Shown: piece after piece, positions 56,663-64,000 of the stretch
Layout: each line of letters starts with the position of its first letter
How positions within the stretch are numbered: position 1 is the stretch's first letter
Source: Pelomyxa schiedti
Lineage: Eukaryota > Evosea > Pelobiontida > Pelomyxidae
DNA length: 64,000 nucleotides
Assembly: GCA_020536535.1 (NCBI GenBank)
Contig: JAHLWZ010000856.1
Coordinates: 1-64,000 of the forward strand
Reading direction: 5' to 3'
Notes under the pieces: generated by a model
The model's database searches: none
What the model saw: only the letters and a program-made list of their open reading frames with translations
Told to the model about the DNA's origin: nothing
Position numbers and translations under genes: made by a program

Positions 56663-58500
56663 TCAAAGAAGTTTTACATACTCAGCAGGCACAAATCCCT
56701 CTTTGTCACCCATCCTAGCATACCACCATCCACTATCATCCTGCTCAGTGATGAACAGGACATCGCCTTCCGAAATAGCCATTTCCTTGTCATTGGTTGG
56801 AGTGTAGTCGTAGAGAGCCTGAGCCCTGGTACCCTCGGAATCACCTGATTCCTGTGTGTCTTCACTGTTCTCCTTGGGCTTTTCAGTCGTTTCTGCGGCG
56901 GGTGTTGCTGCTGGCTCGTCGTCATCTATCAGGTTCAGGATTAGTTATTTGTGGAAGTGTAACGTTTATGTACCAAATGGATTGCTGCCAGGTACAACTG
57001 CAGCGGTTGCAGCAGGTGTGTTATCACGTTTTGGTTTTGGGGCCTCTTCACTCGTTGCTTCTGATGAGCGCTTGAATAAGGGAGTGGTGCTGGCTGGTGC
57101 AGGAGCTGGGTCAGATGGCTTGCTGCTTCGGATTGATGGGGACCCAACACTTTTGGTGGTTCCGTCCCACGATTCAAACAAAATTGGCTCTGGAACGGAT
57201 ACACCAGTTGCATTTTGTTCACACCAGGAAGAGATATCTAAATTGTTACTAAGTGGTGAACCAGTAGGTAAAATGTGAACCTCCGGCAACAGAAATTGAA
57301 TTGGCACCAGAATTAATATTCTGCATTGTCTTGTCCCATTTTTCTGGAAGCTTAATGGCATCCATGTTTTTAACGTACTTGATGATGGTGTCTTTGACGA
57401 AAGTTATTCTTTCTTCCTACAGTTTTGAAGTCAGAGTTTATGATAACGGTCTCCAAAGTGCCTCAAATTGTTGGAACTCTCTCAACGCGTTGGGCTGTTC
57501 TGTTTCATAGTGGGCAGCTTGCATTTCATTGCTTTTCCCAAGAACTTCTGTATACTTATCTTCTGCTGCTTTGGCTTTGTCCTGTTGGTAAAAGTTTTAT
57601 TTTTTTTTCTCTAAATTAGGGAGGGAGATTACCTTTGCTTGTTGTAATTTTGTCTCCGCGTCTGTTTTGGCTTTGGCTTTCAGGGTTCCGTCAGCTTCCT
57701 TTTTAGTGAATGCTGTCTGCTGGGCATTAGCATCCTTCGTGAGTTTCACATAGTTCTCTTTGGTTTTTTTCAGTGTGTCAAGCTGGGTTTTCCAATCTTT
57801 CGTGATCTTGTGAGCATTGTGCATAAGGAGTTTTTGCTTTTTCTCTCGTTCTTTGACAAAAGTGTCCACTTCCTTGCTAAGGGCGATGAGCTGCTCCACA
57901 AATGGATTCTGGCACATGAAGACCCCTTCCATTTCCGTAACGAGTGCAGACATTGCGGCCTGAGGGTTAAATGATTAGTTGATTATTGCTACTGCGTTAT
58001 TGACTCTGCACCTGTACTGTGAAATCAAGCAGGGGTAACTTCTTTTGTTTGAAAGTGGTACAAAGAGTACCCATTTTAGATAGGTATTCCTTGTGAAAGA
58101 TAAGAACAGGGACAATAAAGTAAGAATAGGCACCTTTTGAATTTCCCTATGCAGATAAAATAAGCACACAAAACCGAAGCATCTTTAAAAAAAACAAAAA
58201 AAAAAGGCTGCAAAATAATTAAAAAACGTACGACAAGTGCTTGAAAAAAGAACCCAGTTGTTTCGTAGATCTCAGAGTCGCCAACGTGCGTTTGTCCAGG
58301 GTCTCAAACCCATCCAGCAACGTCTGCGGAAATCCCTTGCTCATCTCCTTGTGTTGATTTAAGAGTGCGTTTGAAACTTGATTGGCTACTGCCGAGAAAA
58401 AAAAAAATAGACAGACACCCGCACTCTCGTTGTTTCGAAAACTTTGTTTTTTCTTTTTTGGCTCTTCACTCACTTTGATTTTGGGCGAAAACTATGCCGT
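56663..58500 (-). CDS. F-BAR/SH3 membrane-bending protein
   Basis: The N-terminal exons give ANQVSNALLNQHKEMSKGF, LDKRTLATLRSTKQLGSFFK, then VTEMEGVFMCQNPFVEQLIA, KEVDTFVKEREKKQKLLMHN and AHKITKDWKTQLDTLKKTKE, a helical array like F-BAR domains. A Pro/Ala/Thr-rich linker follows. The C-terminus is a clear SH3 domain: AQALYDYTPTNDKEMAISEG, DVLFITEQDDSGWWYARMGD and KEGFVPAEYVKLL. F-BAR/SH3 proteins (Cip4, PACSIN, NOSTRIN-type) bend membrane and recruit actin or dynamin at sites of endocytosis. The start codon was not resolved; the first exon may lie near 58500-58560. Its end is about 66 bases from the ALG5 stop. Confidence 0.75.
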
Positions 58501-58732
58501 GAAAGCGCACGCAGGCTCATCTCATCCAAGCTGATTCACAGCTCCCCCTGCAAGCGCATGAGTTGTGGAATACTAATAACATGGCTTCGAATCCGATAGT
58601 CTAGCTTCTTTCTGTTTTCTTAGCTTGGCTATTTCTAATTTTCTTTTTCACTTTTGGCTGACTCGGCCAATTCCACGGTCAGATCTGCACCTTCTGGAAA
58701 CCATAATCTGAACGAAAACAAGCCAAGCAACG

Positions 58733-60736
58733 ATGTCAACCCTCGAAGTCTGCGAGCCTTGCCTTCTCCCCGACTACTGCGACAACACCTTCGTGAGCGC
58801 AGGGTTCCCCGCCTGGGGCGACCCCGACGACCCCTCGTGCCTCGCCCCCGCGCCCTCCCTCCTCTACCAGCAGAACCTGCTCGACTTTTCTTCCTCGGCC
58901 GCAGCCGCCCCAGGGTCGCCCCTGCCTCTGCCACTGCCACTGCCCCTGGACGGGCTCGCTCCCGCCAGCCCCCCCGCGTGCTCTCCCTCCGGCCGCTACT
59001 GCTTCGAGCCGCCTCCCCCGCTCCCCCTGCAGGGCGTCGTGCCCGCGCCCGGCTCCTGCTCCCCGCCGTCCTCGTCGTCTACCTCTTCTTCGTCCACCTC
59101 GTCCCCGCTGCCATACTCGTTTGGATCTTGCTCCGATGACAGCACGACGCCGCCGCCGCCGCAGATGCAGCAGCAGCAGCAGCCGCAGACGATTCTTGTG
59201 CCACAAATGATTCCGCCGGGAATGGAACTGGCCTTCTTGCCGCAGCCTTGTCTCGGTTCTGATCCATCCGCTGCACTACCCTGTGCCTCTATTATGGGTG
59301 AGGCCCCACAGCAAGACAGACCAAAGAGAAGAAGATGTGGGCAGCAGCAATTAGATTGGCACTTACAAACCAATTCTATTCTAGTCACGAATCCAAACCC
59401 GGTGGGGAACTATGATCCTGCCGCAATTGCATCCACGTCACCTGTTTTCCCTACTACAATGCCAGTTGTGAACCCACCCCCTGTTGGTGTTAAACTTCCA
59501 CGTTCTATGCTGCTGAAAATGTCAACTGGTGACATTCTGGAATATGCACGTTCTGTAAGCTCGACCCGCGTTCTTACTACAGAGGAAATCCGCGATCTCA
59601 AGAAGCAAAAACGGTGCGTGAATATTGTGCTCGTAATCGGTACTAACCAATAGTAGTATGGTTAGAAACAGGGAGTCAGCACAACTTTCTAGGCAAAGAA
59701 AGCGAGAACAAGTGGAACAACTGGAGGAAATTGTACGGAATCTCTCAAACGAGAATGACGCACTTAAGAAAGCTGCAGTAGATATGCGAACGCAACTTTC
59801 AAACTTACAGTAGGTCTGCAGAGTTCTTTCCTGTCTAAATAGTTGTATCAGGACTGAAAACGACCACTTGAAGAAACAGATTGCTGCAATCGAGGCTCAT
59901 GTGTCGCGTCAGCCACCCACAGCGCACTCAACTGCATTCTCGTCCAAGCGAATTAAAGTCACTGGTGTAGCTCTCATGGTACCTTCTATCTCCTTTCAAC
60001 ATACTTCTAAGGCTTCCTGTAGTTAGTTCTTTTTGTTTTTGGATTGGGTATGCATCAGCTGTATGGGGCAAGGTTAGAAGGAACCCAAGGTAACCATCTT
60101 CAGCAAGCTGAATTTTTCCGTACAAGTATGTCCATCTATTCATCATATTGTGTAGTAACCCACTTAGATATGGAACTACCAGTAGAAGATGTAAGAGTCT
60201 CTAGAATCCTTCTAGAAGTGTGTTCTGTCTGTTCTGTTAATTGTTCCTCAACTCCTTAGGAAAAAGCGAACCGTGAAGAACGAATTGATTTTGATGCACA
60301 AATACTCCCTGTCACTCCAAAATCACACCTTCTTTCCTCCGCCGAGAGATCCGGTAACGCCCTTGTTCTGAGCAAGTCAGCAAACCGCCTACCTCCCAAC
60401 ATTCCCCAGATGCCTCCAGACTCCTTGGTAATCTCCCACATGCTTCCACCACTTATTCCTCTTAACTCACGCCCGCATTTTCAGTTTGCTGATCCTGACT
60501 GGACTCCCAAGAACATGACATACCTAGTTGCTGAAAACGTGGTGAGGTTTGACCCGCCGTGGGCCACACCCAACATCCTCTTTGACGAAGACCCATCCTT
60601 TGCGCTGCTGTTGCCCTACAGCAGCCTGAATAGAAGTGGACCGGCTTCCATTACAGGAGGAGAAATAGTTGAAGTTACATGCACAGTCATTGGTGTCAGC
60701 CTGATTCCACAGAACTGCTTGCCCAAGCAGGACTAG
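58733..60736 (+). CDS. ATF6-like membrane-tethered bZIP transcription factor
   Basis: Exon 1 encodes about 270 residues of Pro/Ser/Gln-rich transactivation-type sequence from MSTLEVCEPCLLPDYCDNTF. The DNA-binding region reads EEIRDLKKQKRMVRNRESAQ, LSRQRKREQVEQLEEIV, the NxxSAxxSR type of bZIP, followed by a leucine zipper. After ENDHLKKQIAAIEAHV comes SKRIKVTGVALMLVLFVFGLG, a membrane segment. The lumenal part contains N-glycosylation sites (NMT, NRS) and ends LIPQNCLPKQD. This order, bZIP, then one membrane segment, then a lumenal domain, matches ATF6/CREB3-type ER stress sensors, which are cut in the Golgi to release the nuclear factor. No S1P site can be named with certainty. Confidence 0.8.
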
Positions 60737-61058
60737 GTGTATTTTGTGTCTGAGTGTTAATCTTGTACTTTTAAAAGCAAACAAAATCCCCCCCTCTCAC
60801 AAACAGCAACCAAACAAGCCACCCAACCAATCACCCAAATGCACATTCTCTCTGTTAGTGAAATCCTTTCCTCGCACCTGAAAACAACAGGTCAACAGTT
60901 CCTTGTTTGGGAAATGAATTTTTACAAAATTCATCTGCCGGTCCTAGCTTCGACTGCACTTCCTTGATTCAAGCGAAGGAAAATGTAAAGTGATTCAATT
61001 TGACATTTAACAAAAACAGAAAAAAACCGTTTCTCTCGGGGCAGCGTGGGTGGTACAA
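60737..61058. other. Intergenic region before the V4R-domain gene
   Basis: About 320 bases with no coding content. It has C-rich and AC-rich runs at 60780-60840 and an A-rich stretch just before the next start codon. Probably the transcript end of the bZIP gene and the promoter of the next gene. Confidence 0.4.
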
Positions 61059-62842
61059 ATGGGTGCAGGAAGCAGTATTAAGCCCGGAAGTGCGCCACCA
61101 AGGCAGATCCAACGCAACGTAGTTGTGAGGAAGATTCCGACGTCTCATCATCATGGTGCTGTAACGGGTGGTGCCTTTGGATCTAGATCTCCGCCGATTG
61201 AGTCAGTAAAGCGCTCAGCGCCTACACCTTCGATCACGCGGCCTATTGCTGTGAGTCCAGCGAGGATTTCGTCGTCTCCGCCACTTGGGGATCTATCGAG
61301 TGCACCCAGTTTGCCACCGAGCAAGTCGCCGCCGCTGGCAAAGTCTCCTCAGTTGTCAGTTTCACCTGTTGTCCCGCATTTCCCGCTGAGCCCATCGAGC
61401 TCTCCATCACCTGGTGCTCTCAGAGTGCCTGTATCAGTGTCAACGTCTCCGGCAAGTACCTGGTCTACTTCTCAGGATGGAGAGGTGGCTGCCTTGAGGG
61501 AGAGAGTTGCTCAACTGGAGCACGAACTACAGTACCCGTTTGAGGCTTCTATGTTGGTTCTAATGTCTTCGAACTTTTCTTTTTTTCTTTCTTTCAGGCT
61601 TGCAAAAGCTAGGCAGCAACAAGACGCTGCTGAGCAGTACGGAGGAGTTCTCACCAAAACTGTTTCTTGCCCGGCACAGTTCATGCCAATGTTCAAGCAA
61701 GCAGAGGAAAGAGTTGCCAGCTATTTTGCTCAGAAAGTTGAGGACCCGTCCTCGGCTTCCATCAGTATCATGGACGAGGTGAGATTTTTATATTTTTTAC
61801 AGGATCCATCCATCTTTTCATGGATTCCTTAACCCCAAAATAAAACAACATCAGCGAACTGTGAGCTTCCTTTTCTTTTTCTCCTTTCTCATGTGCCTCA
61901 AAGAGATATATTATTATCCGTGGTTCTGCCATGTCCGTTGAGTTTTTCCGGCTTGTATCCACAGTTTTTGGTTCAGGCAAGAGAAGGCAGGCACTCGAGT
62001 TCACCAGAAATATCTTGTATGATTTGGCACAGGTTTTCTTATTGTTAAATGGGGTTATTTTGATCTTGGGCTAGGTTATTGGGAGAACTGATGCACAGGT
62101 CTTCAAAGCTAAAATGAACATCACCGATCCAATCATTCACCTAGCTGCCGGTACAGTTCATTTTGCTTTTGCAGGTGAAGCTGTATTCCCCATTCAACTG
62201 TAATATTCATCTGACGTAGGTTGGGCACACGTTAGAGTACTGCCAGAATCAGTTCCCATAGGACTTCCAGAAAAGTACTTCCTTTTCTATGAACACCCAT
62301 ACTCCTTTGAGGCACAGTCATATATTGAAAATGGAGAAACGGTGTGTCCTCGTGGAATTAAGACTGCATTGTTTGACAAACGCAGGTCGATACCCCGATA
62401 TGTGTAATGAGTGCCGGGTACTCTGCTGGCTGGTGCTCGGAAGCTTTTGGACTGGATACGTGCGCAACGGAAGTGCTATGTAAAGCCAGAGGTAACTCAA
62501 AGAAAACTATTCAAGTGGTATTCACTGTACACAGGAGATGAGTGTTGCCGGTTCCTTATGAGCCACCCTTCAACAATAAAGCAACGTGTACTGGAATACA
62601 AGCAGAATCACCCAAATCTTAATGTGTTCACAGACGGAGCACCCGGGGTATAGTAATCCTCTTGAACTCGAAAGAAATCTCACTTGATGTCACAGTTCTT
62701 CCTCTCAGGTAAAGCTGATGAAGACCTAAGAACCCAGGTTGTAAATGCCGAAGCCACGGCATCGGAGCTGTCACGTAAAGTCGACCAACTTCTCAAAGAA
62801 AAAGAGGAAGCCTACAACAAAGTGATAAACCTCTATGTATAA
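61059..62842 (+). CDS. XylR_N / V4R (4-vinyl reductase-type) domain protein with N-myristoylation signal
   Basis: The start MGAGSSIKPGSAPPR has Gly2 and Ser6, an N-myristoylation site. Ser/Pro-rich sequence follows, then a coiled coil (VAALRERVAQLEHEL). The main part begins RYIIIRGSAMSVEFFRLVST and continues VIGRTDAQVFKAKMNITDPI, WAHVRVLPESVPIGLPEKYF and FYEHPYSFEAQSYIENGE, like the XylR_N ligand region. It ends with a V4R domain: VMSAGYSAGWCSEAFGLDTC, ATEVLCKARGDECCRFLMSH. Cys and Gly positions match V4R. In bacteria this pair senses aromatic compounds. A second coiled coil (LSRKVDQLLKEKEEAYNKVI) closes the protein. Seven or so introns. A membrane-anchored small-molecule sensor is inferred. 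Confidence 0.7.
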
Positions 62843-63000
62843 TAGAGGTACCACTATGTACTGTATGTACTCAATACACCCCCACCCTCAAGATAAAAAG
62901 AAAAAGAACAAAAATTTCATTTTGGAAAACATGCGTTCCTTTTTTCTCGAACGCACATTTCTTTTTCCTTTTCCGATTCAAACATAGAGAACTTTGATCT
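62843..63000. other. Short intergenic region
   Basis: Contains T-rich and A-rich runs and no coding content; transcript end and promoter are expected. Confidence 0.4.
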
Positions 63001-64000
63001 ATGTCAGACGACGCACAGCAACAAACGCCGATCGCCACACAACAAGCAAATTCGGTCCCCCAAGTGACACCGCAATGCATGTGCGGATCTGCGACAGCTG
63101 CAACCACTACGACCGCGACGACTACGGCTACATCAACGACAGAAACCACCACTGCAGTGACAAAAGAAAACGAAATAATAAGCAGTGTCAATGTCAGTGT
63201 AAGTGGCAACGACAGCGGCGTCACCACTGGGAATCACACCGATACAGAGCCGTGTCTTCCGTCGCCTCTTCGTTTTGAAGATGCAGCAGTTTCGTCGTCG
63301 TCGTACTGCGACGATGGAGTAGCGCCCACGCAGGAGCAACAGCAGGAAATGTTTTTCAACGGGGACTATATCTGTGGTGGCGAGGGCGTGGCGATACGAA
63401 TGTCTGACCTCTCGCACTCGAAGCACCGGCGGGCAGGCCTCCCAGTACCTCACTCGCCCGCTTCTGGCCCTTTTCCGCGTGGCTATTCTGCGTCTTCCGT
63501 GGCTTCACGCTCGTCTTCTACATCGTCGTGCGTGAGCACGTCTGCTTCATCGAGGAGCGCAAGTGTGATGCAGGCTCTCAGTGTAACGCACAGGAAAACT
63601 CACCAGTATGAGTCATCAAACTTGGACAGAAGCGAGAACGCAGTGATCAGAGCCGTGAACTATGCGGAGTCTAACGTGCCAAACTATGGTTCCTCTCTGC
63701 TCTCATTTGAGCAGCGTGTAACAAGTGTGAGGCTGTTTGACTTTGAGTCTTCGTCGTCTATGGCCCTTCAGTGGTGGAAAGACACTGGATCACAATGGTT
63801 GTGCGTTGCTTGCATTGGAGTTTTCACTGCACTGATAGCTTTTCTCGTTTCCGTGATTTCGACTGTTGCCCGCACTGTGATTCTTCGTATTATAAATGCA
63901 ATTGGAAATGACAATGCTGCGAAACACATTGCCAGTTGTTTGGTCTTTGCAACATCTGGGGCAATTTTTGGCACCATTGCGGGCCTAATTCTGCTTCTCT
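63001..64000 (+). CDS. N-terminal part of a polytopic membrane protein, possibly CLC-type chloride channel (truncated by window end)
   Basis: Starts MSDDAQQQTPIATQQANSVP and runs through about 200 residues of Thr/Ser-rich sequence with a Cys motif (CMCG). ESNLDRSENAVIRAVNYAES precedes the first membrane segment, WLCVACIGVFTALIAFLVSV, followed by SCLVFATSGAIFGTIAGLIL at the window edge. The tryptophan before a GxFTxLIA helix is reminiscent of CLC channels and transporters, where a similar helix B follows a soluble N-terminus. Too little is visible to be sure, and another polytopic family is possible. Confidence 0.4.
   Translation, partial: MSDDAQQQTPIATQQANSVPQVTPQCMCGSATAATTTTATTTATSTTETTTAVTKENEIISSVNVSVSGNDSGVTTGNHTDTEPCLPSPLRFEDAAVSSSSYCDDGVAPTQEQQQEMFFNGDYICGGEGVAIRMSDLSHSKHRRAGLPVPHSPASGPFPRGYSASSVASRSSSTSSCVSTSASSRSASVMQALSVTHRKTHQYESSNLDRSENAVIRAVNYAESNVPNYGSSLLSFEQRVTSVRLFDFESSSSMALQWWKDTGSQWLCVACIGVFTALIAFLVSVISTVARTVILRIINAIGNDNAAKHIASCLVFATSGAIFGTIAGLILLL

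Noticed and set aside
58575-58605. A TTCGAATCC string resembling a tRNA T-loop
   Set aside because: No acceptor stem, anticodon arm or D arm can be formed around it on either strand.
58635-59388. Minus-strand Arg/Gly-rich frames opposite the bZIP N-terminus
   Set aside because: Mirror frames of the Pro/Ser-rich, GC-rich exon 1; no family signature.
1-64000. Alternative genetic code suggested by in-frame stops inside conserved proteins
   Set aside because: Stops such as those near 36940 and 12609 fall inside GT-AG intervals, and clear genes end with TAA, TAG or TGA at expected positions.
1-64000. CRISPR arrays, phage genes or bacterial operons
   Set aside because: No regularly spaced direct repeats and no prokaryotic gene organisation; spliceosomal introns throughout.

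Overview
The window is nuclear DNA from a compact, intron-rich protist. Most genes are split by short GT-AG introns of roughly 35-90 bases with pyrimidine-rich ends. Neighbouring genes are often separated by 50-200 bases. No bacterial operon, ribosome binding site, CRISPR array, rRNA or convincing tRNA was seen. A flagellated amoebozoan is the best guess. The strongest clue is a gene at 49281-55056 that joins a MAP3K-type kinase, an F-box and WD40 repeats in one protein, an architecture known from Dictyostelium MEKK-alpha. Ras and Rho GTPases, an ArfGAP, an F-BAR/SH3 protein and a possible CAP-type protein fit an amoeboid cell. DPCD, a cilium-linked protein, suggests a flagellum. The lineage is inference.

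Layout. 1-2400: poorly resolved genes. 2410-15010: DPCD, a leucine-rich-repeat protein, a PH-domain protein, a PPPDE-PUL deSUMOylase-like protein, a CAP-like actin-type protein that may be spliced into a SIRT6/7-type sirtuin, and a C1-DCN1 fusion. 15326-26096: Rho GTPase, divergent eEF1A-like GTPase, B-type cyclin, amino-acid permease, eIF4A-like helicase. 26241-32571: three tandem minus-strand genes for TTC7, the bacterial-type sugar kinase AnmK and a NOPCHAP1-like protein. 33007-44702: RING-H2 E3, Ras, RNase H2 subunit B, MtnA-family isomerase, DHHC palmitoyltransferase, SMAP-like ArfGAP, importin alpha.

44703-49213 looks different from the rest. It holds two perfect inverted-repeat elements, one with 44-base arms and MITE-like, a tight hairpin, and two long intronless genes: a GBP/atlastin-like large GTPase with C-terminal zinc ribbons and an unrecognised beta-rich protein. 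This is the best candidate for an accessory or mobile island. 49281-64000 returns to split genes: the MEKK-alpha-like protein, ALG5, F-BAR/SH3, an ATF6-like membrane-tethered bZIP factor, an XylR_N/V4R-domain protein with a myristoylation signal, and the start of a putative CLC-type channel.

Several genes serve housekeeping work (translation, nuclear import, secretory glycosylation, cell cycle, lipid signalling), so the window is ordinary chromosome apart from the island and the fusions. Exon boundaries were read by eye from splice signals and protein family match. Spans are more reliable than individual exon ends.
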